In this document: piece by piece, positions 53,165 to 62,570 of the stretch | Layout of the letters: each line of letters begins with the position of its first letter | Numbering within the stretch: position 1 is the stretch's first letter | Assembly (NCBI RefSeq): GCF_003111685.1 | Contig: NZ_CP022189.1 | Location: 2,248,001-2,312,000, forward strand | Length of the DNA: 64,000 nucleotides | Direction: 5' to 3' | Source: Alloyangia pacifica | Lineage (GTDB): Bacteria; Pseudomonadota; Alphaproteobacteria; Rhodobacterales; Rhodobacteraceae | Notes under the pieces: model-generated | The model's input: the letters and a program-made list of their open reading frames with translations, nothing else | What the model was told of the DNA's origin: nothing | Database searches by the model: none | Program-made: the position numbers and the translations under genes

Positions 53165-53180
53165 GAAGTTACGTAATTTC
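53165..53180. promoter_or_regulatory. Near-palindrome upstream of the second MerR gene
   Basis: GAAGTTACGTAATTTC contains the perfect core TTACGTAA and differs from symmetry only at one position pair. It lies about 110 bp before the second MerR start, in a 260-bp gap. MerR proteins bind such dyads, so autoregulation is possible. Confidence 0.4.
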
Positions 53181-53290
53181 GGAAATGACGTTGCGTAGCG
53201 GTCTCAAAAGGATAGGGGGCAGTTGTAGGATTGTCATGAAAGGCGCAGTTCACCCGTCATCTTGACGCGAAGTGAGGTAGAAGACCTGAC

Positions 53291-53686
53291 ATGAGTGACG
53301 ACCAGTTTATGACGATCCGCGAAATGTGCGACCTGTTTGAGGTGACGCCGCGGACTCTCCGTTTCTACGAGCAGAAGGAACTGCTCTTTCCCATCCGTGA
53401 AGGACAGAAGCGCCTCTTCACCCGGCGTGACCGGGCTCGGCTGAAACTGATCCTGCGCGGCAAGCGCTTCGGCTTCAGCCTCGAAGAGATCCGCCAGCTT
53501 CTGGAGCTCTATGACAAGGGTGACCAGCAGCGGACCCAGATCGCGCGCAGCTACGAGATCGGCCAGGAACGTCTTGCCGACATGATCCGTCAGCGCGATG
53601 ATCTGACCATGGCGATCGAGGAACTGAAAGAACAGCTTGCCTGGGGCGAACAGATGCTCGGCGAGTTGGAGCGCAAGGCCGGCTGA
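53291..53686 (+). CDS. MerR-family transcriptional regulator (second of two)
   Basis: A 131-residue MerR-type regulator with helix-turn-helix MTIREMCDLFEVTPRTLRFYEQKELLFP and RLKLILRGKRFGFSLEEIRQLLELYD, and a C-terminal coiled coil (about 80-128). It is similar to the preceding regulator through the DNA-binding region. It lies directly before what looks like a truncated acyl-CoA dehydrogenase start and the fatty-acid oxidation operon, so it probably controls acyl-CoA catabolism. Confidence 0.9.
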   Translation: MSDDQFMTIREMCDLFEVTPRTLRFYEQKELLFPIREGQKRLFTRRDRARLKLILRGKRFGFSLEEIRQLLELYDKGDQQRTQIARSYEIGQERLADMIRQRDDLTMAIEELKEQLAWGEQMLGELERKAG

Positions 53687-53735
53687 TCCCCCAGCGGACC
53701 ATCGCGAGGCCTTGGCGGACGGGAGAGGAGGCCCC

Positions 53736-53838
53736 ATGCCAGGCGCAATACAAGCTGCACAGCCCAAGTACACCGCCCCGGTCGCGGATCTGCTGTTCGT
53801 CCTTCGCGACGTACCGCGGATCGACCGGGGCGTTTCTG
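53736..53838 (+). pseudogene. Probable 5' remnant of an acyl-CoA dehydrogenase gene
   Basis: A strong ribosome site (GAGAGGAGG, 53722-53730) precedes an ATG whose first ~33 codons read MPGAIQAAQPKYTAPVADLL then FVLRDV. KYTAPVxDxxFVLxDV is the N-terminal pattern of acyl-CoA dehydrogenases of the kind that often follow MerR regulators in this group. After about residue 34 the similarity stops, and the enzyme's remaining ~550 residues are missing. The frame stays open only because of high GC. I read it as a deletion remnant; a search is needed to be certain. Confidence 0.45.
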
Positions 53839-53952
53839 CATCTGCGGACCGCGGCACCTGCGCCGCGATCCCGACCGCGGTGGCTCGGCGCGCCGAGGCC
53901 CGGGGCCGCAGAGTGAAACCCTGTTGCGAAAGTTACCGGAAAGGAGCCGCCC

Positions 53953-54165
53953 ATGCCCAAGCGCTTACGTCTCACCCGACGCTTCTCGGTCGCGATGACA
54001 GAGGACGGCTACCGCGGCCTGCGCAGCTTCTCGGCGGCGGCGGGGCTCGACGAGGGCGAGGCGCTGTCTTTCCTCTTCGAGAATTTCGGCAGCGTGACCG
54101 ATGCCGAGGTGCTCTCGCACCGGCTGCGGCTGTTCAACGCCGAGCTCGAGGCGCGCAAGCGATGA
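53953..54165 (+). CDS. Small protein of unknown function
   Basis: A 70-residue protein, MPKRLRLTRRFSVAMTEDGY then RGLRSFSAAAGLDEGEALSF. AAAGGAGCC gives a strong ribosome site. The N-terminus is basic, and the pattern loosely resembles a short DNA-binding/ribbon-helix-helix protein (a strand followed by two helices), which is weak evidence. It lies in the degraded stretch between the second MerR gene and the GST gene. No function is assigned. Confidence 0.55.
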   Translation: MPKRLRLTRRFSVAMTEDGYRGLRSFSAAAGLDEGEALSFLFENFGSVTDAEVLSHRLRLFNAELEARKR

Positions 54166-54613
54166 GCCAGACCTCCGCCCCCCTCGACCGCGCGGGCGGC
54201 GGGCGAAGGACCGGGTGTGTCGCACCCCCGGACCCCCGCGGGATGGTTCCGCCTAGAAGACATACCGGAGCCGCACATCGGGTCCACGCCACGTCGAGCC
54301 CGGTCACCGGGCGGATCACCGGGCGGATCACCGGGCGGATCACCAGGAGCCGGGCCACGCGGGACTGCACTCGGTCCGCCCCGCCGCGGCACCGGCCTGC
54401 AAGGGCCTCCGGCTTGGCGGCGGGGTTGCTGCTAGGGCGGTCATCGGCGTCCCAGCCTGTACCGCGCCGACAGTCTTTCCGCCGCGAGGTTAAGAACGGG
54501 TTACATCTGGCGTCGAAACAGGTTTCTTCTAGGATCGAGTATCCCGCGGGAATGCGGGGGCGCGAAGCCCCCGCCACTGCCCGCGCCACAACGCACAGGG
54601 AAAGACCGCGCGC
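54166..54613. other. Non-coding or decayed stretch with a short tandem repeat
   Basis: Nearly 450 bp without a supported gene. Frames are open because of GC content, but the peptides are Arg/Pro/Gly-rich with no recognisable pattern. It includes a 12-bp repeat in three copies (54309-54344). With the truncated gene to its left this looks like the scar of a deletion. Confidence 0.5.
54309..54344. repeat. Tandem 12-bp repeat, three exact copies
   Basis: GGGCGGATCACC occurs at 54309, 54321 and 54333 without interruption; a partial CACC precedes the first copy. Confidence 0.85.
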
Positions 54614-55252
54614 ATGACCATCAAGCTCTACTGTTTCGGAGAATCCGGAAATGCCTACAAGGCGGCACTGCCGCTGCAGCTCGCGGGGCTGGACTGGGAA
54701 CCGGTGAAGGTGGATTTCTTCAATGGCGCCACCCGCACGCCCGAGTACCGCGCCGAGGTCAACGAGATGGGCGAGGTGCCGGTGCTGGTCGATGGCGATA
54801 TCACCCTCACCCAATCGGGGGTGATCCAGCACTATATCACCGAGAAGACCGGCAAGTTCGGCGGCGCCACGCCCGAGGAGGCGCGCGAGGTGCTGCGCTG
54901 GCAGTTCTGGGACAACCACAAGCTCAGCAGCCCGGCCGGAATGACGCGTTTCCTGATGAACTTCCTCCCGGAGGACAAGCGCCCGGCCGAGGTGATCGCC
55001 TTCACCCAGGGGCGTCTCAAGGCCGCCTACCAGGTGCTCGACGCGCACCTCGGCGGCCGCGACTGGATCGTCGGCGACGGGCCGACCCACGCGGATTTCT
55101 GCTGCTGCGGCTATCTTTTCTATCCCGAGCCCTTTGGCTTTGTCCGGGCAGACTGGCCGAACATCGACCGCTGGCTAAGTGGTATCGAAGCCTTGCCGGG
55201 CTGGAAGCATCCCTATGAGCTGATGCCCGGCTCGCCCGCCGACCGGGCCTAG
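54614..55252 (+). CDS. Glutathione S-transferase
   Basis: A 212-residue GST. The N-terminal thioredoxin-like domain has KLYCFGESGNAYKAALPLQLAGLDWE and the cis-Pro region GEVPVLVDGDITLTQSGVIQHYI, which binds glutathione. The C-terminal helical domain follows (GATPEEAREVLRWQFWD...). It is the first gene upstream of the thiolase by 39 bp, so it probably belongs to the fatty-acid oxidation operon. Its ATG has GGGAAAG upstream. Confidence 0.9.
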   Translation: MTIKLYCFGESGNAYKAALPLQLAGLDWEPVKVDFFNGATRTPEYRAEVNEMGEVPVLVDGDITLTQSGVIQHYITEKTGKFGGATPEEAREVLRWQFWDNHKLSSPAGMTRFLMNFLPEDKRPAEVIAFTQGRLKAAYQVLDAHLGGRDWIVGDGPTHADFCCCGYLFYPEPFGFVRADWPNIDRWLSGIEALPGWKHPYELMPGSPADRA

Positions 55253-55291
55253 AGGCGCCACACATCCCGGCCGACCATGGAAGGAGGAGCC

Positions 55292-56499
<1,208 letters not shown>

Positions 56500-56503
<4 letters not shown>

Positions 56504-56982
56504 TGCCAAAACTCCACCCCCAACCCGTCACCACCCATCGCGCCAGCCGCCATCGCGTGCTCGGTGACGGTCCCGGCCCCTATGGCTACCAGCTCCTGTC
56601 GGATCCGGGCGGGCTGACCCAATTCGGCGCCTTCATCGAGGAACTGCCGCCCGGCTCGGCCTCGGGCTGGCGGCACTGGCACGAGCGCGAGGACGAAATG
56701 GTCTACGTGCTGAGCGGCGCATTGGTGCTGGTCGAGGACGAGGAGGTGGCGATGGGTCCGGGCGATTGCGCCTGTTGGCCCGCCGGTCAGGGCATCGGGC
56801 ACCGGCTTGAAAACCGCTCGGACGCCCCGGCCCGCTACCTTGTGATCGGCACCCGCAGCGGCGCGGACGTCATCCACTACAGCGACCATGACCTGGTGAC
56901 CGAGACCCATGGCGCGGCCCGCGTCTACCGCCGCCGCGACGGATCGGAGGTGGGGCGGCACGAAGGGGAGGATGAGACATGA
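56500..56982 (+). CDS. Cupin-domain protein
   Basis: A 160-residue small beta-barrel protein. The first cupin motif is WRHWHEREDEMVYVLSG with His and Glu metal ligands; the second motif is GMGxGxxCAxPAGxxxxH-like (MGPGDCACWPAGQGIGH). Start and stop overlap the thiolase and the FadB-like genes by 4 bp each, so it is firmly in the operon. It may help with an acyl-CoA side reaction or quality control, but no activity can be assigned. Confidence 0.87.
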
Positions 56983-59147
56983 GCGATTTCTCGGCCGACA
57001 CCGAGGGCGGCGTCTGCACCATCTCTTGGGACACGCCCGGCAAATCGATGAACGTCATGAGCCTCGAGGCGCTCGCCGAGCTCGACGCGCTGGTGAGCGC
57101 GGCGCTGGAAGATGCGCGCGTGAAAGGCATCGTGATCACCTCCGCCAAGCCCGGCAGCTTTGCCGGCGGCATGGACCTGAAGACGCTGGCGGCGATGCGC
57201 GACACCGCCGGGGACGACCCGGCCAAGGGCATCTTCGAGGGGATCATGGCGCTGCACGCGGCACTGCGACGGATCGAACGCGCCGGGATGGACGCCGCGA
57301 ACGAGGGTGGCAAGCCCATCGCCTGCGCCCTGCCCGGCACAGCGCTCGGGCTCGGCTACGAGCTGGCGCTGGCCTGTCATCGGATCTTCGCCGCGCCGAC
57401 CCACGGTGCGAAGATCGGCCTGCCGGAGATCAAGCTCGGGCTGTTTCCCGGCGCCGGCGGTACCACGCGGCTGGTGCGCAGGCTCGGGGCCATGGGCGCG
57501 GCGCCCTATCTGCTGGAGGGCACGCTTCTGTCCCCCGAAAAGGCGAAGGCGGCGGGGCTGATCGACGAGATCGACGAGACCCCCCTGGAGGCCGCCCGCG
57601 CCTGGGTGTTGCAGGCCGCGCCCGAGGCGCTGGCGAAACCCTGGGACCGCAAGGGCTTCAAGCTGCCCGGCGGCGGGCCGTATCACCCGGCGGGCTTCAT
57701 GACCTTTCTCGGCGCCTCGGCCATGGTGAACGGCAAGACCAAGGGGGCTTACCCGGCCGCAAAGGCGCTGCTTTCGGCGGTCTACGAGGGCGCGCAGGTG
57801 CCCTTCGACACCGCACTCAGGATCGAGGCGCGCTGGTTCACCCATGTCATGCTCGACCCCAGCTCGAGCGCGATGATCCGCACGCTCTTCGTCGGCAAGG
57901 AAGCGCTGGACAAGGGCGCGGGCCGACCCGAAGGCGTGCCACCGCAGAGCGTGAAGAAGCTCGGCGTGCTTGGCGCTGGGATGATGGGCGCGGGCATTGC
58001 GCTGGTCGCGGCGCAGGCGGGGGTCGAGGTGGTGCTGCTCGACCGCACGCAGGAGGCGGCGGACAAGGGCCGCGCCCACGCCGAGGCCTATCTCGAAGAA
58101 GGGGTGAAGCGCGGCAAGACCAGCGACGCGCAGAAGCAGGCGGTGCTGCAACGGCTGAGCGCCACCACCGAGTTTGCCGCCCTGGCCGGCTGCGACATGA
58201 TCATCGAGGCGGTCTTCGAGGATCCAGAGGTGAAGGCCGAGGTCACCCGCACCGCGCTGCGCCACGTGCCCGAGAGCTGCATCTTCGCCACCAACACCTC
58301 GAGCCTGCCCGTGTCGAAACTGGGCGAAGCCTCGCTGATGCCCGAGAATTTCGTCGGCCTGCATTTCTTTTCACCGGTCGAGAAGATGCAGCTGGTCGAG
58401 GTGATCAAGGGGGTCCGCACCGGCCCGCGCGCCGTGGCCAAAGCGCTGGATTTCGCCCGAATGATCCGCAAGACGCCGATCGTCGTGAACGACGCGCGTT
58501 TCTTTTATGCCAACCGCTGCATCATCCCCTATCTCAACGAGGGGCTGCGCCTGCTGCGAGAAGGCGTCGCCCCGGCGCTGATCGAGAATGCAGCCAAGCT
58601 GACCGGGATGCCGCTCGGTCCGCTGCAGCTGGTCGACGAGACCTCGATCGAGCTGGGACTGAAGATCGCCCAGGCCAGCCGTGCCGCCATGGGCGAGAGC
58701 TATCGGGACGCGGATGTCGACGGGGTTCTGCAGCGCATGGCCGAGCTGGGGCGGCTTGGACGGAAGGCGGGCGCGGGCTTTTACACCTACGAGGGCGGCA
58801 AGCGGCTCGGACTCTGGGAGGGGCTGGCGGTCGAATGGCCCGAAGCGGAAGAGCAGCCGGAGCTGCAGGAGGTGCAACACCGGCTACTCTTCGTGCAGGC
58901 GCTGGAGGCCGTTCGGGCGCTGGAGCGCCACGTGCTGCCGGGAGTGCGCGAAGGCGATGTGGGCGCCGTGCTGGGCTGGGGGTTCGCGCCCTGGTCGGGC
59001 GGGCCGTTCTCCTGGCTCGACATGCTCGGCGCCCCCTATGCCGCCGAGCGTGCCTCTGAACTCGCCGATCGCCACGGGCGGCGCTTCACCTGCCCCGAGA
59101 CGCTTGCCGAGATGGCACGCAAGGGCGGGCGCTTCTACCCCGCCTGA
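56979..59147 (+). CDS. FadB/FadJ-type enoyl-CoA hydratase / 3-hydroxyacyl-CoA dehydrogenase
   Basis: A 722-residue fusion. Residues about 1-190 are a crotonase domain with both catalytic Glu residues (GLGYELALACH and GLPEIKLGLFPGAGGT). From about 325 comes the NAD-binding fold (KLGVLGAGMMGAGIALVAAQAG), then FVGLHFFSPVEKMQLVEVI with catalytic His and a C-terminal dehydrogenase domain repeated. It hydrates enoyl-CoA and oxidises 3-hydroxyacyl-CoA. It overlaps the cupin gene by 4 bp and is the last gene of the GST-thiolase-cupin operon. An acyl-CoA dehydrogenase is expected in the operon but appears to be only a remnant (53736). Confidence 0.93.
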   Translation: MSDFSADTEGGVCTISWDTPGKSMNVMSLEALAELDALVSAALEDARVKGIVITSAKPGSFAGGMDLKTLAAMRDTAGDDPAKGIFEGIMALHAALRRIERAGMDAANEGGKPIACALPGTALGLGYELALACHRIFAAPTHGAKIGLPEIKLGLFPGAGGTTRLVRRLGAMGAAPYLLEGTLLSPEKAKAAGLIDEIDETPLEAARAWVLQAAPEALAKPWDRKGFKLPGGGPYHPAGFMTFLGASAMVNGKTKGAYPAAKALLSAVYEGAQVPFDTALRIEARWFTHVMLDPSSSAMIRTLFVGKEALDKGAGRPEGVPPQSVKKLGVLGAGMMGAGIALVAAQAGVEVVLLDRTQEAADKGRAHAEAYLEEGVKRGKTSDAQKQAVLQRLSATTEFAALAGCDMIIEAVFEDPEVKAEVTRTALRHVPESCIFATNTSSLPVSKLGEASLMPENFVGLHFFSPVEKMQLVEVIKGVRTGPRAVAKALDFARMIRKTPIVVNDARFFYANRCIIPYLNEGLRLLREGVAPALIENAAKLTGMPLGPLQLVDETSIELGLKIAQASRAAMGESYRDADVDGVLQRMAELGRLGRKAGAGFYTYEGGKRLGLWEGLAVEWPEAEEQPELQEVQHRLLFVQALEAVRALERHVLPGVREGDVGAVLGWGFAPWSGGPFSWLDMLGAPYAAERASELADRHGRRFTCPETLAEMARKGGRFYPA

Positions 59148-59153
59148 GCGGCC

Positions 59154-59972
59154 TCACAGCACTCCGGCCAGGATCGCGGCGCCCCAGAGAACCAGCGCCG
59201 CCCCGGCGAGCTTGCTGATCTGTGGCCCGTGCGGAAGGTATTTCTCGGCCGCGACCCAGAGCGCGAGGCCGACGATCCAGGCGAAGTTCATGATGCCGCC
59301 GACAAAGAGCAGTGCCATTAGGAACCAGCAGCAGCCGAGGCAATACCAGCCGTGCTCCACCCCCATCCGGAAGGCCCCCGTCATCCCGGATCGCCGGTGG
59401 CGGGTCAGGACCTCTGCCGGCGACCGGCACTGGCTGAGACAGCTCTGCTTGAGCGGGGTGAACTGGAAGGCCCCGGCGGCAATCAGCACCAGCGCTCCGG
59501 CCCTGCTGCTGGTGAGTGACATCATGCTGGCCGAGACCAGCCCGCCCTCCTCGAGTGCCCATTGCAGCGCCGTCGCCAGCGCGCTGAACAGCGCCCAGAC
59601 TGCGAGGTAGCCTAGGACGAACGCCGCGCAGCTGCGCGGCACCGCCAAGGCCTGCGCCCCGCGCCGCCCGAGCGCGGCGTAGAGCAGTACCACCGGCGCC
59701 ACGCTCGGCAGCATCATGGCGATCATCATCACCCACCACATCAGGAAGACCAGCAGCGCGTGCCCGAAGGACCAGGCCCCGGCCATGTCCATGTCCGTGC
59801 CCAGGCCCGACGGATCGGCCTTGCCCAGCATGCCGGGCATCTTCGGCGCCGACATCTCCATGCCGGCGCCGCTGACCGTGTAGAGCGCCGCCAGCAGGAA
59901 CAGCAGACCCAGCAGACCCGCAACGATCAGCCGGTCGCGGCGCAGGGCGCGTTCGGCAAGGCTCTCTTGCAT
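59154..59972 (-). CDS. DUF2182 integral membrane protein
   Basis: A 272-residue protein with about 7 hydrophobic helices. Family-like segments are HALLVFLMWWVMMIAMMLPS (about 71-90), FTPLKQSCLSQCRSP with two Cys, and GVEHGWYCLGCCWFLM with three more Cys, suggesting a metal or redox role within the membrane. It follows the DUF1326 gene by 30 bp and forms an operon with it, a pairing I recall being common. No function is established for either family. Confidence 0.85.
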   Translation of the reverse strand: MQESLAERALRRDRLIVAGLLGLLFLLAALYTVSGAGMEMSAPKMPGMLGKADPSGLGTDMDMAGAWSFGHALLVFLMWWVMMIAMMLPSVAPVVLLYAALGRRGAQALAVPRSCAAFVLGYLAVWALFSALATALQWALEEGGLVSASMMSLTSSRAGALVLIAAGAFQFTPLKQSCLSQCRSPAEVLTRHRRSGMTGAFRMGVEHGWYCLGCCWFLMALLFVGGIMNFAWIVGLALWVAAEKYLPHGPQISKLAGAALVLWGAAILAGVL

Positions 59973-60002
59973 CCTGACATCTCCGATCTGAGGCGGCTCG
60001 GC

Positions 60003-60641
60003 TCAGGCGGCCTCGAGCACGCCCTGCCCTGACAGATGGATCTCGAGCAGATGGGCGTGGCTGGCCTTGTTGTTCTCGAGGCGGATCTCGCCGCTGGTGC
60101 TGGCCGTGCCCCGGGCGATTTCGGCGACGCGATACTCAAAGCCATGCGGCAGATTGATCCGCGCCCGATGCGCAGCCCCGGTGACCGGGTTGGTGATCGG
60201 CTCGGCGACACAGTCGACCACCCCGGGGACCGAGAGCTGCGCGCTGCGGCTCTCCATGTCGAGTTCGAAGGCGATCGGCTTGTAAAGCGTCTGCAACTTG
60301 TTCGGCGACATCGCGGAAAACACCCACCACATGGTCGCCATGTCCTCGGTGTCCTCGCCGACGAAGATGCGCTCGAGTGCCCTGCGCTGCGCCGGGCTTG
60401 CGCCGTCATCGATGACGACCTGCATGGTGCCCCCGCCTTCGTGGATTGGACCCGGCCAATGCAGCAGCATGGCGGCGCGGGTGCCCGAAAGATCGGTTTC
60501 ACCGTGATGGCCGGAATGGAATTCGAACCCCGCTACCGCCTCGCAGTTGCCATAGGTGGGCAGGGACATGAATTGGCAGGGGCAGCCAGGGGCGCAATTG
60601 CAGTTTCCCAGCTCGTAGCCGTGAAGCTCCCAGGGGGTCAT
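60003..60641 (-). CDS. DUF1326 protein with Cys-rich N-terminus
   Basis: A 212-residue protein. The N-terminal LGNCNCAPGCPCQF has C14, C16, C20 and C22 in a tight cluster, with C33 and HSGHH nearby, a probable metal site. There is no signal peptide. The body is a beta-rich domain without known catalytic residues. GAGGAGAA precedes the ATG. It forms an operon with the DUF2182 membrane protein; a joint role in metal handling is inferred, not shown. Confidence 0.85.
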   Translation of the reverse strand: MTPWELHGYELGNCNCAPGCPCQFMSLPTYGNCEAVAGFEFHSGHHGETDLSGTRAAMLLHWPGPIHEGGGTMQVVIDDGASPAQRRALERIFVGEDTEDMATMWWVFSAMSPNKLQTLYKPIAFELDMESRSAQLSVPGVVDCVAEPITNPVTGAAHRARINLPHGFEYRVAEIARGTASTSGEIRLENNKASHAHLLEIHLSGQGVLEAA

Positions 60642-60960
60642 AGCGTGTTCTCCTCAATTGGTTGGGCTCAAATGTCCTAGAAAGAAATTGACTCGGAAAA
60701 CTCGGGGTGACCCGCCGTGCAGGGAGGGCGCAGTCGGGAAAATGTCCCACGACACATGCGCAGTGTAGCATATCAGCGCGGGCCTGCGGACGTGGCGCGC
60801 CGTTCTGACACAAAAAAGGGACAGGGCCTCCCGCCCTGTCCCCTCGTCGACCCGGCTTCGTCTGTTCAAGAAGCCGCCCACCGCGAGACCGCCGCGCCGA
60901 CCTTCGGCAGCGCAGCAGGCATCCTCTTGGCCACGCCCGCACCAGATCAGACGGCGGCAA
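60642..60960. other. Intergenic region between the DUF1326 operon and ccr
   Basis: About 320 bp without a gene. It holds the promoter region of the DUF1326/DUF2182 operon and the ccr terminator (60818-60842). I cannot place -35/-10 boxes with confidence. Confidence 0.5.
60812..60842 (-). terminator. Terminator of ccr
   Basis: GGGACAGGGC and GCCCTGTCCC form a perfect 10-bp stem with a 5-nt loop; on the minus strand TTTTTT follows (60817-60812). It lies about 120 bp past the ccr stop. Confidence 0.85.
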
Positions 60961-62244
60961 TCAGATTACGGTAAGCGCCTCTTCGAAGGTGCGCAGCCCG
61001 GTGCGCGGCGCCTGGACAAGCACCGCCATGTTGCCCGGCTTGTGCTCGTTTCGCCGCATCTTCACATGCGCCGCGGGGATCTCCTCCCAGCCGAAGACCT
61101 CGGACATGCAGGGGTCGAGCCGGCGCTCGATCATCAGCTTGTTGGCCGCCGAGGCCTGCTTGAGGTGGGCGAAATGCGAGCCCTGCAGGCGCTTTTGGTG
61201 CATCCACATGTAGCGCACGTCAAAAGTGCAGTTGAAGCCGGAGGTGCCGGCGCAGATCACCACCATGCCGCCCTTCTTGCACACCAGCGCCGAGACCGGG
61301 AAAGTCGCCTCGCCCGGGTGCTCGAAGACCATGTCGACGCTCACGCCCTTGCCCGTGATCTCCCAGATCGCCTTGCCGAACTTGCGCGCCTCCTTGAGCC
61401 AGTCGTTGTACTCGGGCGTGTTGACCGTGGGCAGCTGGCCCCAGCACTTGAACTCGTTGCGATTGATGACCCCCTTGGCACCCATCGACATGACGAACTC
61501 GCGCTTGCTCTCGTCCGAGATCACCCCGATGGCGTTCGCGCCGGCAGTGTTGATCAGCTGGATCGCATAGGAGCCGAGCCCGCCCGAGGCGCCCCAGACC
61601 AGCACGTTCTGCCCGGGCTTGAGCTCATGCGGGTGGTGGCCGAAGAGCATCCGGTAGGCGGTGGCCAGCGTGAGCGTGTAGCAGGCGCTTTCTTCCCAGG
61701 TCAGATGCTTGGGTCGCGGCATCAGCTGCTGCGCCTGCACGCGGGTGAACTGGGCGAAGCTGCCGTCCGGCGTTTCGTAGCCCCAGATGCGCTGGCTGGG
61801 CGAGAACATCGGGTCGCCACCGTTGCACTCTTCGTCGTCGCCGTCGTCCTGGTTGCAGTGGATGACCACCTCGTCGCCGACCTTCCAGCGGGTGACCTTG
61901 TCGCCCACCTTCCAGACGATGCCCGAGGCGTCGGAGCCCGCAATGTGATAGGGCGCGCCATGGCCGTCGAAGGGGCTGATCGGCACGCCGAGCCCGGCCC
62001 AGACGCCATTGTAGTTGACCCCGGCCGCCATCACGAGAACCAGCACCTCGGAGCTGTCGATCTCCCAGGTGTCGACCACCTCCTTCTGGAAGGACTGGTC
62101 GGGCTCGCCATGACGCTCGCGGCGGATCGCCCAGGCGTACATCTGCTTCGGCACATGGCCGAGGGGCGGCATCTCGCCGATCTCGTAGAGGTCCTTCACC
62201 GGTGTGTTGTAGGGCGCGATCTCGGTCTTGCTGTCGAGTGCCAT
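60961..62244 (-). CDS. ccr: Crotonyl-CoA carboxylase/reductase
   Basis: A 427-residue medium-chain dehydrogenase that reductively carboxylates crotonyl-CoA to ethylmalonyl-CoA with NADPH and CO2, the key step of the ethylmalonyl-CoA pathway for acetate assimilation. Strong family features: KDLYEIGEMPPLGHVPKQMY, AAGVNYNGVWAGLGVP, DGDDEECNGGDPMFSPSQRIWGYE, NVLVWGASGGLGSYAIQL (NADPH) and FDVRYMWMHQKRLQGSHFA. I chose the second of two adjacent ATGs (62244), 5 nt from GGAGG. It is divergent from ecm. Confidence 0.96.
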   Translation of the reverse strand: MALDSKTEIAPYNTPVKDLYEIGEMPPLGHVPKQMYAWAIRRERHGEPDQSFQKEVVDTWEIDSSEVLVLVMAAGVNYNGVWAGLGVPISPFDGHGAPYHIAGSDASGIVWKVGDKVTRWKVGDEVVIHCNQDDGDDEECNGGDPMFSPSQRIWGYETPDGSFAQFTRVQAQQLMPRPKHLTWEESACYTLTLATAYRMLFGHHPHELKPGQNVLVWGASGGLGSYAIQLINTAGANAIGVISDESKREFVMSMGAKGVINRNEFKCWGQLPTVNTPEYNDWLKEARKFGKAIWEITGKGVSVDMVFEHPGEATFPVSALVCKKGGMVVICAGTSGFNCTFDVRYMWMHQKRLQGSHFAHLKQASAANKLMIERRLDPCMSEVFGWEEIPAAHVKMRRNEHKPGNMAVLVQAPRTGLRTFEEALTVI

Positions 62245-62570
62245 CATGGCCTCCTTCCTCACTCCTGCGTCGCCCGCGCTGCAGTGCAGAATCGCGGGGC
62301 TCCTCCCCTTCGAGATACAATTCATCGCGCAACATTGCAACTCTCATGGCTATCTTGGTGAAATTTTATAACTTAGTTGATACGGATCCGTGAGCCTGCG
62401 TTCTCCCGAAACGCATGTATACTGGGTTTTCCGAGATGCCGCCCCTGCTGCAGCGCAGCTGAGGCTCTCCGCCGCGATGCGGCGAATTGACTGGACATTT
62501 TATTTCCAATATCCACTCCAAACAGCAAGATGATTGCTCGCGAGATTCGAGCAGCTCAAGGGAGGATGAT
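62245..62570. promoter_or_regulatory. Divergent ccr/ecm control region
   Basis: 326 bp without a gene. It contains GCAA-CA-TTGC (62329-62338), a perfect palindrome ACGGATCCGT (62382-62391) and an inverted repeat TGCTCG/CGAGCA (62535-62553) just before the ecm ribosome site. Any of these may be operators for co-regulation of the pathway; none matches a motif I can name with confidence. An AT-rich patch (about 62358-62382) may hold a promoter. Confidence 0.5.

Noticed and set aside
54309..54344. CRISPR-like repeat
   Set aside because: Three 12-bp copies are directly adjacent with no spacers and no cas genes; this is a simple tandem repeat.
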